Shown here piece by piece: positions 8,759 through 16,792 of a stretch of 64,000 bases of DNA. The stretch spans positions 1,825,430 to 1,889,429 of the forward strand of contig NZ_CP007410.1 of the NCBI RefSeq assembly GCF_000585995.1, written 5' to 3'. The position numbers were made by a program, and so were the translations under genes. Each line of letters opens with the position of its first letter. Positions within the stretch are counted from its first letter, which is position 1. The DNA comes from Pseudomonas brassicacearum (GTDB lineage: Bacteria > Pseudomonadota > Gammaproteobacteria > Pseudomonadales > Pseudomonadaceae). Below the pieces are notes generated by a model. It searched no databases, had not been told where the DNA came from, and saw only the letters and a program-made list of their open reading frames with translations.

Positions 8759-10123
8759 ATGCCCGTTATGCCCAATACACTGCTCCAGGCCAATGCCCAG
8801 GCCAAGCCCCAGGCGACTGTCAATTCACCGGCAGTCACCCCTGAGCGCGGGGATAAAGCCTCCAACTTCGCACAGGTCTTCGCCCAGCAGGCGCCCGCCA
8901 AATCATCGGCGGCCCCGGAGCCGGCGGTGAAACAGGTTCGCGACAAGTCTTCCGACAACACCGTCAAAAAGGAGGCCGGCAACGAAACCGCTGCCGCCCC
9001 GGAACCGACGGTTGCCGATAGCGGCAAACCCTTGCCCGCAGACAAGCCGGCCACTGCCGACGATCAGGCCGCCAGCGACGACAGCGGCGAAAAGGCTGAA
9101 ACTCCGGTAGCGGAGGCTGTGCCTGTCGATCCGACACTTGATCCTGCGTTGCTCCCGGGCGTGGTTGCGCCAGTCGCTACCGTTGAGCCGGAGCCTGCGC
9201 CTATGGTGGTCACGACTGAGCCCCAAGTCGCCGTTGCGGTGTCGGGCCCGGTTGCTCCCGCGCCAGTTGCGGCCCCGGTGGTCGATCCAGCGTTCGACCC
9301 TCAAGCTGATCCACTCGATGCATTGCCGGCTTTGCGGTTGGCGATGGAGCAGGGCGGTCACGTTTCCGCTTCCAGCCAGGCGCAGTCCAAAACCGCCGCC
9401 GCCGCGGCATCGCTCGACGGTGAGCCGACTTCGGCCCAGACCTTCGCCGCGGGCATGGCGAACATGCTCGCTGTGCAAGCCGATCAGAACAGCACCGAAT
9501 CTGGCAGCCAGGGCGGCGACACGGCGTTCAGCGGCTTGATCAGCGACGGCCTCAAGGACCTCACCGCCGCTTCCAGTGACACCCGCGTGGACGACTTCGC
9601 CAACCGCCTGGCGGCGCTGACCCAGGCTGCCACGCCAAAAACGGCCAACGCGGTGCCGGTCAACCAGCCTATCGCGATGAATCAGAGCGGTTGGACCGAA
9701 GAAGTGGTCAACCGGGTGATGTATCTGTCCAGCGTCAATCTCAAGGCGGCCGATATCCAGTTGCAACCCGCCGAGCTCGGGCGCCTGGATATCCGGGTGA
9801 ACATGGTTCCGGACCAGCAGACCCAGGTCACCTTCATGAGCGCCCATCCTGGCGTGCGCGAAGCCCTCGAAGGCCAGATGCATCGCCTGCGGGACAGTTT
9901 TGCCCAGCAGGGCATGGGCCAGGTCGACGTCAGCGTGTCCGATCAGTCTCGCGGCTCGCAGAACCCGGATCAGCAAGCGCAGCAGCAGGCCCAGGCCGGT
10001 CGTATTACGTCGAGTGGTGGACGGGTGGATTCGGCAGATGAACACCTGCCAGCCAGCATCGCTGAGGTGGCAGCCAGCACCACCAGCGTCATTGGCTCCA
10101 GCGCAGTCGATTACTACGCCTGA
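8759..10123 (+). CDS. fliK: Flagellar hook-length control protein FliK
   Basis: 454 residues. FliK is secreted as a molecular ruler and tells FlhB to switch from hook to filament substrates. The first ~300 residues are low-complexity Ala/Pro/Glu rich, as usual. The C-terminal Flg_hook domain (about 315-400) contains the conserved core DIQLQPAELGRLDIRVNM, followed by a Gln-rich tail. The start is ATG 8759 after AGCGGAG; a second in-frame ATG follows at 8768. A REPIN follows the stop, so fliK and fliL are probably separate units. Confidence 0.93.
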   Translation: MPVMPNTLLQANAQAKPQATVNSPAVTPERGDKASNFAQVFAQQAPAKSSAAPEPAVKQVRDKSSDNTVKKEAGNETAAAPEPTVADSGKPLPADKPATADDQAASDDSGEKAETPVAEAVPVDPTLDPALLPGVVAPVATVEPEPAPMVVTTEPQVAVAVSGPVAPAPVAAPVVDPAFDPQADPLDALPALRLAMEQGGHVSASSQAQSKTAAAAASLDGEPTSAQTFAAGMANMLAVQADQNSTESGSQGGDTAFSGLISDGLKDLTAASSDTRVDDFANRLAALTQAATPKTANAVPVNQPIAMNQSGWTEEVVNRVMYLSSVNLKAADIQLQPAELGRLDIRVNMVPDQQTQVTFMSAHPGVREALEGQMHRLRDSFAQQGMGQVDVSVSDQSRGSQNPDQQAQQQAQAGRITSSGGRVDSADEHLPASIAEVAASTTSVIGSSAVDYYA

Positions 10124-10140
10124 TCCAGCGCTGTAACTCC

Positions 10141-10230
10141 TGTGGGAGCGGGCTTGCTCGCGAAAGCGGTTTGTCAGTTGACGATGATGTCGACTGCTAC
10201 TCAGCCTTCGCGAGCAAGCCCGCTCCCACA
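10141..10230. repeat. REPIN between fliK and fliL
   Basis: Inverted arms TGTGGGAGCGGGCTTGCTCG and its complement, ending in CCCACA at 10230. The G variant at the eleventh base is mirrored in the opposite arm, which keeps the pairing intact. It lies 17 bases after the fliK stop. Confidence 0.9.
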
Positions 10231-10289
10231 TTGGTTTAGGGCGTCTTGGAGTTCGCATCCTGCCCTCGATCCTTATTCCCAAACATTTC

Positions 10290-10305
10290 TGGCATAACAC
10301 TTGCT
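10290..10305 (+). promoter_or_regulatory. Sigma-54 promoter of the fliL operon
   Basis: TGGCATAACACTTGCT, with GG at 10291-10292 and GC at 10303-10304 spaced by 10 bases. It is 52 bases before the fliL ATG and fits the known RpoN dependence of fliLMNOPQR-flhB in Pseudomonas. Confidence 0.8.
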
Positions 10306-10356
10306 CCTGCCTTGCCGTGCAACAGTGAAAACCCCGATTAGTGACGGATTATTGGC

Positions 10357-10860
10357 ATGGCGAAGAGTGAAGCAGCAGCTGTAAAAGACCCTGCAACCAA
10401 AGGCAAGCTCAAGCTGATCATCATGATCGTGGTGGGTTTGCTCCTGGCGATCGGTGTGTCCGTGGGGGCGACCTGGTATTTCATGCACAGCGCTCAAAGC
10501 AAGCCTGCGGCAGTGGTCGAAGCCGCGCCGGTGGGTAAGCAGCCGGCGGTTTTCGAACCCATGGCGCCGGCCTTTGTGGCCAACTACACCCAGAATGGCC
10601 GCCAACGCTACATGCAGGTGAGCATTACCCTGCTCGGTCGCAACCAGGCTGACCTGGAAGCGCTGCGGGTGCACATGCCGCTGATCCGCAACAATCTGGT
10701 CATGCTGTTTTCCGGACAGAATTTCGACACCCTGGCCACTCCGGTCGGCCAGGAAATGCTGCGTCAGAAAGCCACTGCCAGCGTGCAGGAAGTGGCTCAG
10801 AAAGAGCTCGGCAAAGTGGTGATCGAACAGTTGCTCTTCACTAACTTCGTATTGCAGTAG
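10357..10860 (+). CDS. fliL: Flagellar basal-body stator-associated protein FliL
   Basis: 167 residues with one transmembrane helix at about 14-36 after a Lys-rich cytoplasmic start, then a periplasmic domain. FliL surrounds the stator at the basal body and supports torque and swarming. The C-terminus (EQLLFTNFVLQ) is the conserved family ending. It is the first gene after the sigma-54 site and is 9 bases before fliM. Confidence 0.94.
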   Translation: MAKSEAAAVKDPATKGKLKLIIMIVVGLLLAIGVSVGATWYFMHSAQSKPAAVVEAAPVGKQPAVFEPMAPAFVANYTQNGRQRYMQVSITLLGRNQADLEALRVHMPLIRNNLVMLFSGQNFDTLATPVGQEMLRQKATASVQEVAQKELGKVVIEQLLFTNFVLQ

Positions 10861-10869
10861 GAGCACGAC

Positions 10870-11838
10870 ATGGCCGTGCAGGACCTGTTGTCCCAGGACG
10901 AAATCGACGCGCTGTTGCATGGTGTCGACGATGGCCTGGTGCAGACCGAAAACGCTGCTGAACCGGGCAGCGTCAAAAGCTACGACCTGACCAGCCAGGA
11001 TCGCATCGTTCGCGGACGGATGCCGACCCTGGAAATGATCAACGAGCGTTTCGCCCGGTACACCCGTATCAGCATGTTCAACATGCTGCGCCGCTCGGCT
11101 GATGTGGCCGTCGGTGGCGTGCAGGTAATGAAGTTCGGTGAATACGTGCACTCGCTGTACGTACCCACCAGCCTCAACCTGGTGAAAATCAAGCCGTTGC
11201 GCGGCACGGCGCTGTTCATCCTCGACGCCAAGCTGGTGTTCAAACTGGTGGACAACTTCTTTGGCGGTGACGGTCGTCACGCCAAGATCGAAGGGCGTGA
11301 GTTCACCCCGACCGAGCTGCGGGTGGTGCGCATGGTGCTGGAGCAGGCCTTCGTCGATCTGAAGGAGGCCTGGCAGGCGATCATGGAAGTGAACTTCGAG
11401 TACATCAACTCGGAAGTGAACCCGGCCATGGCCAACATCGTCGGCCCGAGCGAAGCCATCGTGGTCTCGACCTTTCACATAGAACTCGACGGCGGTGGCG
11501 GCGACCTGCACGTGACCATGCCGTACTCGATGATCGAGCCGGTGCGCGAAATGCTCGACGCCGGTTTCCAGTCGGACCTCGACGATCAGGACGAGCGCTG
11601 GATCAACGCCTTGCGCCAGGACGTGCTGGATGTCGACGTGCCGATCGGTGCGACGGTCGCCCGCCGCCAACTGCGCTTGCGGGACATCCTGCACATGCAG
11701 CCGGGGGACATCATCCCCGTCGAAATGCCTGAAGACATGATCATGCGCGCCAATGGCGTGCCGGCCTTCAAGGTCAAGATGGGCTCTCACAAAGGCAACC
11801 TGGCGTTGCAGGTGATCGAGCCGATCGAACGCCGCTGA
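10870..11838 (+). CDS. fliM: Flagellar motor switch protein FliM
   Basis: 322 residues. It is the middle C-ring protein, which binds phospho-CheY and reverses rotation. The N-terminal CheY-binding peptide is clear (LLSQDEIDALLHGV, residues 5-18). The middle CheC-like domain and C-terminal SpoA domain (from about 245, joining FliN) follow. There is a clear ribosome site, GGAGCACGAC, before ATG 10870. Confidence 0.97.
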   Translation: MAVQDLLSQDEIDALLHGVDDGLVQTENAAEPGSVKSYDLTSQDRIVRGRMPTLEMINERFARYTRISMFNMLRRSADVAVGGVQVMKFGEYVHSLYVPTSLNLVKIKPLRGTALFILDAKLVFKLVDNFFGGDGRHAKIEGREFTPTELRVVRMVLEQAFVDLKEAWQAIMEVNFEYINSEVNPAMANIVGPSEAIVVSTFHIELDGGGGDLHVTMPYSMIEPVREMLDAGFQSDLDDQDERWINALRQDVLDVDVPIGATVARRQLRLRDILHMQPGDIIPVEMPEDMIMRANGVPAFKVKMGSHKGNLALQVIEPIERR

Positions 11839-11857
11839 GCGGTGTCGAACGCCTAAG

Positions 11858-11881
11858 TTTTAACGCGTTTTAACGTTTAAC
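11858..11881. repeat. Short AT-rich tandem repeat in the fliM-fliN gap
   Basis: Three imperfect copies of TTTTAACG occur in a row (TTTTAACG, CG, TTTTAACG, TTTAAC) within the 66-base gap between fliM and fliN. It contrasts with the GC-rich surroundings. The function is not known; it could be a binding site or a structural spacer. Confidence 0.5.
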
Positions 11882-11904
11882 TGATTTTTGCCCGCCGAGG
11901 ACAC

Positions 11905-12366
11905 ATGATGGCTGACGATATGAATACCCAGGATGACCAGGCGCTGGCCGACGAATGGGCTGCGGCCCTGGAAGAAACCGGCGATGCCGGGCAAGCCGAC
12001 ATCGACGCCTTGCTGGCGGCCGACACCGGCGCTCACGCGTCCAGCCGCCTGCAGATGGAAGAGTTCGGCAGCGTGCCGAAAAGTCATGAGCCGGTAACGC
12101 TCGACGGCCCCAACCTGGATGTGATCCTTGACATCCCAGTGTCGATTTCCATGGAAGTGGGCAGCACCGACATCAACATTCGCAACCTGCTGCAGCTCAA
12201 CCAGGGTTCTGTGATCGAGTTGGACCGCCTGGCCGGTGAGCCATTGGACGTGTTGGTCAACGGCACCCTGATCGCCCACGGCGAAGTAGTGGTGGTCAAC
12301 GAGAAGTTCGGCATTCGCCTGACGGACGTGATCAGCCCGAGCGAACGCATCAAGAAGCTGCGCTAA
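11905..12366 (+). CDS. fliN: Flagellar motor switch protein FliN
   Basis: 153 residues with an acidic, variable N-terminal ~65 residues, then the conserved SpoA/FliN domain (around VILDIPVSISMEVGSTDINI), ending ISPSERIKKLR. FliN forms the base of the C ring and docks the export ATPase complex. Two adjacent ATG codons (11905, 11908) are possible starts. fliO begins directly after the stop. Confidence 0.95.
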   Translation: MMADDMNTQDDQALADEWAAALEETGDAGQADIDALLAADTGAHASSRLQMEEFGSVPKSHEPVTLDGPNLDVILDIPVSISMEVGSTDINIRNLLQLNQGSVIELDRLAGEPLDVLVNGTLIAHGEVVVVNEKFGIRLTDVISPSERIKKLR

Positions 12367-12807
12367 GTGAAAGGTTTCTTCGCAGCAGCCTTGATGCTGC
12401 CGTTCAGCGTGCTGGCGGCCGAGCCGGTTGCCACGGCGGCCGCTGCACCTGTAGTGGGCAGCAGTGGTGTGGCTGGGCAATTGGCGCAGTTGGTGCTTGG
12501 CCTGTTGCTGGTGCTGGGCTTGATCTTCTTTCTCGCCTGGCTCTTGCGGCGCGTGCAACAGGCGGGGCCGGCTGGCAAAGGGCAGGTCATCGACATCGTC
12601 GGTTCCCGCGCGCTTGGCCCGCGCGACCGGCTGGTGCTGGTGCAGGTCGGCAATGAGCAGATTTTGCTGGGCTTGAGCCCGGGCACCATTACGGCGTTGC
12701 ACGTCCTCAAGGAGCCAGTGCAGGTGCCCTCCGCCGAGCAGGCCAGTCCCGAATTTGCGCAGCGTCTCATGGAGCTGCTGGGTAAAGATCAGAAGGATAA
12801 AAAGTAA
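12367..12807 (+). CDS. fliO: Flagellar biosynthetic protein FliO
   Basis: 146 residues from a GTG at 12367 immediately after the fliN stop. FliO is a small membrane protein that helps assemble the FliP ring of the export gate. A signal-like N-terminus is followed by a strong membrane helix at about 38-59 and a soluble domain containing [18 protein letters not shown]. The last base overlaps the fliP ATG. Confidence 0.92.
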   Translation: MKGFFAAALMLPFSVLAAEPVATAAAAPVVGSSGVAGQLAQLVLGLLLVLGLIFFLAWLLRRVQQAGPAGKGQVIDIVGSRALGPRDRLVLVQVGNEQILLGLSPGTITALHVLKEPVQVPSAEQASPEFAQRLMELLGKDQKDKK

Positions 12808-13556
12808 TGCCGTTGCGCATTCTGTTGGCGTTGGCCCTGATGCTGGCCGCACCGTTGGCGTTCGCCGCTGATCCGCTGTCGATTCCGGCGATTACGCTGG
12901 GTACCAACGCCGAAGGGGCTCAGGAGTACTCGGTCAGCCTGCAGATCCTGCTGATCATGACTGCGCTGAGCTTCATTCCGGCGTTCGTCATGCTGATGAC
13001 CAGTTTCACCCGGATCATCATCGTCTTTTCGATCCTGCGCCAAGCCTTGGGCCTGCAGCAGACGCCGTCGAACCAGATCCTCACTGGCATGGCGCTGTTC
13101 CTGACCATGTTCATCATGGCCCCGGTCTTCGACCGGGTGAATCAGGATGCACTGCAACCGTATCTGGCGGAAAAACTTACCGCCCAGGATGCCGTGGCCA
13201 AGGCCGAAGTGCCGATCAAGGATTTCATGCTGGCCCAGACCCGCAGCAGCGATCTGGAATTGTTCATGCGCCTGTCCAAGCGCACCGACATCGCCAGTCC
13301 CGATCAGGCGCCCTTGACTATTCTGGTGCCGGCGTTCGTGACATCCGAGCTGAAAACCGCGTTCCAGATCGGTTTCATGATTTTCATCCCGTTCCTGATC
13401 ATCGACCTGGTGGTCGCCAGCGTGCTGATGGCCATGGGTATGATGATGCTGTCGCCGCTGATCATTTCCCTGCCATTCAAGATCATGCTGTTCGTGCTGG
13501 TGGATGGCTGGGCGCTGATCATCGGTACCCTGGCGGGCAGTTTCGGCGGTGTTTAG
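12807..13556 (+). CDS. fliP: Flagellar export gate protein FliP
   Basis: 249 residues with a signal peptide (hydrophobic residues 4-20, cleavage near FAADP), then the four-helix export-gate protein. The signatures [18 protein letters not shown] and [17 protein letters not shown] near the C-terminus are diagnostic. FliP with FliQ and FliR forms the helical pore of the type III export gate. Confidence 0.97.
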   Translation: MPLRILLALALMLAAPLAFAADPLSIPAITLGTNAEGAQEYSVSLQILLIMTALSFIPAFVMLMTSFTRIIIVFSILRQALGLQQTPSNQILTGMALFLTMFIMAPVFDRVNQDALQPYLAEKLTAQDAVAKAEVPIKDFMLAQTRSSDLELFMRLSKRTDIASPDQAPLTILVPAFVTSELKTAFQIGFMIFIPFLIIDLVVASVLMAMGMMMLSPLIISLPFKIMLFVLVDGWALIIGTLAGSFGGV

Positions 13557-13579
13557 ACCATTTGTGCGGGTAGGACGAT

Positions 13580-13849
13580 ATGACGCCTGAAGTAGCGGTA
13601 GACCTGTTCCGTGAAGCGCTCTGGCTGACCACCATGATGGTCGCCATCCTGGTGATCCCCAGTCTGCTGGTGGGGTTGCTGGTGGCGATGTTCCAGGCCG
13701 CCACCCAGATCAACGAGCAGACCTTGAGCTTCCTGCCGCGCCTTCTGGTGATGCTGGTCACCCTGATCGTCGCCGGTCCCTGGATGGTGCAATCCTTCAT
13801 GGAATACATCCAGCAGTTGTACGGCAGTATTCCGCAGTTGATCGGCTGA
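13580..13849 (+). CDS. fliQ: Flagellar export gate protein FliQ
   Basis: 89 residues with two transmembrane helices, normal for FliQ. The conserved segment MVAILVIPSLLVGLLVAMFQ followed by ATQINEQTLSF is characteristic. It starts 23 bases after fliP and precedes fliR by 4 bases. Confidence 0.97.
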   Translation: MTPEVAVDLFREALWLTTMMVAILVIPSLLVGLLVAMFQAATQINEQTLSFLPRLLVMLVTLIVAGPWMVQSFMEYIQQLYGSIPQLIG

Positions 13850-13853
13850 GCGT

Positions 13854-14636
13854 ATGTCGATGCTCGCGTTGACGGACACCCAGATCAGTACCTGGGTGGC
13901 TTCGTTCATCCTGCCGCTGTTTCGCGTCACTGCGGTACTGATGAGCATGCCGGTCTTCGGCACGACCCTGGTACCGGGCCGCGTGAGGCTCTATTTCGCC
14001 TTGGCAATCACCGTGGTCATCGCGCCCGGGCTGCCGCCGATGCCGCCAGTCAATGCCCTTGATCTCAGCGCGCTGATGCTGGTGGCCGAGCAGATCCTCA
14101 TTGGCGTCTTGATGGGGTTCTCGCTGCAGCTGTTTTTCCAGGCATTCGTGGTGGCCGGGCAAATCATTTCGATCCAGATGGGCATGGCCTTCGCATCCAT
14201 GGTCGACCCGACCAATGGCGTGACGACGGCGGTGATCGGGCAGTTCCTGACGATGCTGGTGACGCTGTTGTTCCTCGGCATGAACGGGCATCTGGTGGTA
14301 TTCGAGGTGTTGACCGAGAGTTTTACCACCTTGCCGGTGGGCAGTGCGTTCCTGATCAATCATTTCTGGGAGATCGCCGGCAAGCTCGGCTGGGTCCTGG
14401 GGGCGGCGATGGTGTTGGTATTGCCTGCGATCACCGCGTTGCTGGTGGTGAACATTGCCTTTGGCGTGATGACCCGGGCGGCGCCGCAACTGAACATTTT
14501 TTCCATCGGTTTCCCGCTGACCCTTGTGCTGGGCATGGTGATCTTCTGGGTCAGCATGGGGGATATTCTCAACCAATATCAGCCGCTGGCCACCCAGGCC
14601 TTGCAGCTGTTACGCGACATGGCACAGGCGCGCTGA
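13854..14636 (+). CDS. fliR: Flagellar export gate protein FliR
   Basis: 260 residues, about six hydrophobic segments. It carries the FliR motifs R-V-R-L-Y-F near residue 43 and GMAFASMVDPTNG at about 110. FliR completes the FliP5Q4R1 gate core. The start ATG 13854 gives MSMLALTD; flhB starts 3 bases after the stop. Confidence 0.96.
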   Translation: MSMLALTDTQISTWVASFILPLFRVTAVLMSMPVFGTTLVPGRVRLYFALAITVVIAPGLPPMPPVNALDLSALMLVAEQILIGVLMGFSLQLFFQAFVVAGQIISIQMGMAFASMVDPTNGVTTAVIGQFLTMLVTLLFLGMNGHLVVFEVLTESFTTLPVGSAFLINHFWEIAGKLGWVLGAAMVLVLPAITALLVVNIAFGVMTRAAPQLNIFSIGFPLTLVLGMVIFWVSMGDILNQYQPLATQALQLLRDMAQAR

Positions 14637-14639
14637 ACC

Positions 14640-15776
14640 ATGGCTGAGAGCGAGAGTGGTCAGGACAAGACAGAAGACCCCACGGAGAAGCGCAAGAAGG
14701 AGTCCCGGGAAAAGGGTGAGATCGCCCGTTCCAAGGAACTCAATACGCTGGCGGTGATGCTGGCCGGGGCGGGCGGGTTGCTGATTTATGGTGGCGGCTT
14801 GGCCTTGGACCTACTGGAAATCATGCGGCTGAACTTCTCTCTGCCCCGCGAGGTGCTGCTCACTCCGGGCACTATGGGGCAGTATCTCCTGCACTCGGGC
14901 AAAATTGCGATTCTAGCGGTGCAGCCGGTACTGATCTTCTTGCTGTTCGCCGCCATTATCGGTCCGATTTCCCTGGGCGGCTGGTTGTTTGCCGCCGGTA
15001 GCCTGGCCCCCAAGTTCAGTCGGATGAATCCGGCCGCTGGCCTCAAGCGTATGTTTTCTACCACGGCGCTGATGGAGCTGCTCAAGGCTTTTGGAAAATT
15101 TCTGCTGGTCCTGTTCGTTGCATTGACCGTGTTGCAGTCCGACATCGACGACCTGCTGCGCATCGCCCATGAGCCGCTGGAGCAGGCCATCATCCATAGT
15201 GTGCAACTGGTGGGTTGGAGCACGTTGTGGATGGCCTGCGGCCTGATCCTGATCGCCGCCATCGACGTGCCGATCCAGCTGTATCAGAGCAAGCAGAAGC
15301 TGATGATGACCAAGCAGGAAATACGCGACGAGTATAAGGATCAGGAGGGTAAGCCGGAGGTCAAGCAGCGCATTCGCCAGTTGCAGCGTGAGGTGTCCCA
15401 GCGGCGGATGATGGCGGCGATTCCCGACGCTGATGTGGTTATTACCAACCCGACTCACTATGCCGTGGCGCTCAAATACGACCCCGACAAAGGCAACGCC
15501 CCGGTGTTGCTGGCCAAGGGCAGTGACTTCCTGGCGTTGAAAATCCGTGAGATCGCCGTGGCCAATGAAGTGATGCTGCTCGAATCCCCGGCCCTGGCGC
15601 GGTCGATTTACTACTCCACTGAACTCGACCAGGAAATCCCCGGTGGCCTGTACCTGGCCGTGGCCCAGGTGCTGGCCTACGTCTACCAGATCCGCCAACA
15701 CCGCGCGGGTAAGGGCAAGCGCCCCGAGCCGCTCAAGGACTTGCCGATCCCGCCGGATTTGCGGCGGGATTCTTGA
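14640..15776 (+). CDS. flhB: Flagellar export switch protein FlhB
   Basis: 378 residues. A charged N-terminus (GQDKTEDPTEKRKKESREKG) is followed by four membrane helices and the autocleaving cytoplasmic domain with intact N270-P271-T272-H273. FlhB switches the export gate from rod/hook to filament substrates after contact with FliK. It is the last recognisable member of this unit. A second copy of its C-terminal domain occurs alone at 31437-31766. Confidence 0.97.
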   Translation: MAESESGQDKTEDPTEKRKKESREKGEIARSKELNTLAVMLAGAGGLLIYGGGLALDLLEIMRLNFSLPREVLLTPGTMGQYLLHSGKIAILAVQPVLIFLLFAAIIGPISLGGWLFAAGSLAPKFSRMNPAAGLKRMFSTTALMELLKAFGKFLLVLFVALTVLQSDIDDLLRIAHEPLEQAIIHSVQLVGWSTLWMACGLILIAAIDVPIQLYQSKQKLMMTKQEIRDEYKDQEGKPEVKQRIRQLQREVSQRRMMAAIPDADVVITNPTHYAVALKYDPDKGNAPVLLAKGSDFLALKIREIAVANEVMLLESPALARSIYYSTELDQEIPGGLYLAVAQVLAYVYQIRQHRAGKGKRPEPLKDLPIPPDLRRDS

Positions 15777-15953
15777 GGTCGGCTAATCCGTAGGATTATT
15801 GCGCTTGGAGTGCAGATGCTATGCACCTGTTAGTTCTGACAGTAGACGATCGTTCTCGCTGACCCTCTAATGAACTCGAGATATCTCCAGCTTTCCTCCT
15901 CATGATGCTTCTGTCGGCGAGAGAGGCAGTTGCGGAGTCAAGCTATCGAGGGC

Positions 15954-16640
15954 ATGAACATGGCAGCGGGCGAATACAAAAAACTTGAAGGCATGAAGTT
16001 GGAGTTCGTTTCGGGAATGCTGGAGGCAAATGGCGGTGAACGAGCCATCAGCTGTTCGTTCACGTTCGACATGACGCTCGATTTCACGCGTTTCGTGAAA
16101 ATGGCGAATGGGTATATCCCGGGATATCTGGAGCATGACATCAACGCCATTCGGCCCGAGTTGGATGGGTTGGCCTATCACATCTCCTACAATTATTTCG
16201 CTGACGCGGCCGGCAATATTGGCAGTAACGAAGCGCTGTTCCGTGTCTTTGGTCATCCCGACTATTACCTGAACGATTGGTCAAGTGGCGGGCTGGAAAA
16301 GCGCTATGGCAAACCCGCTTTCCAGATCATCGACGGGCGGTTGCGGATAAACGCGCGCACTGATTTTCGATGGGAAGATCCCAAGCAGTTGATCGAAATC
16401 GCCGATCTGCCAATCATTCGGTTTCAATGGGCACTCAACCTGATGGAAGGCCATTGGTATTCGCCTGAGAGACCGTCGTCTGATATCAAGGCGCCGTCCA
16501 CCGTAGCGGTGCTTATGTATGCCAATGAAGACCTTGTTGAAGTCGAGGGTTTCCAGATGTACAGGGGCACCCGCTACCTAAGAGGCCGGGCGTTGGATTT
16601 TGGCCCTATTAAGCCGGAACAGATTCTGACGGCGCAGTGA
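15954..16640 (+). CDS. Uncharacterised protein between flhB and flhA
   Basis: 228 residues from ATG 15954 (ATG 15960 and an upstream TTG at 15930 are in the same frame). I recognise no family. It has no signal peptide or membrane segment and is rich in aromatic residues (for example HISYNYFAD, FGHPDYYLNDW), suggesting a compact soluble domain. One sampled 60-base line (16141-16200) has 50% GC, below the neighbouring flagellar genes. flhB and flhA are usually close to each other in Pseudomonas, so this looks like an insertion in the flagellar cluster. Its product could relate to any cytoplasmic process. Confidence 0.7.
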   Translation: MNMAAGEYKKLEGMKLEFVSGMLEANGGERAISCSFTFDMTLDFTRFVKMANGYIPGYLEHDINAIRPELDGLAYHISYNYFADAAGNIGSNEALFRVFGHPDYYLNDWSSGGLEKRYGKPAFQIIDGRLRINARTDFRWEDPKQLIEIADLPIIRFQWALNLMEGHWYSPERPSSDIKAPSTVAVLMYANEDLVEVEGFQMYRGTRYLRGRALDFGPIKPEQILTAQ

Positions 16641-16715
16641 TCGAGCGAATACCGAGGCCGCAATGACGGTGTTGGAAGTCTTTGCGGTCGCAGGTCTTCC
16701 CCTCACGACAAAAGT

Positions 16716-16731
16716 TGGAAGGCTTCTTGCA
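16716..16731 (+). promoter_or_regulatory. Probable sigma-54 promoter of flhA
   Basis: TGGAAGGCTTCTTGCA has GG at 16717-16718 and GC at 16729-16730, spaced by 10 bases. It lies 62 bases before the flhA GTG. The -24 element is TGGAAG rather than TGGCAC, so it is a weaker match than the fliE and fliL sites. Confidence 0.6.
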
Positions 16732-16792
16732 ATACCCCGTCTGCGCCCGTCCGGGGCGTCAAAAGTTTGCTTCACAGGCACGGGGAATATTG

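Noticed and set aside
16682..16792. Longer N-terminus for FlhA starting at 16682
   Set aside because: The extra 37 residues are not part of the family, overlap the sigma-54 site, and the GTG at 16793 has a good ribosome site and the conserved N-terminus.
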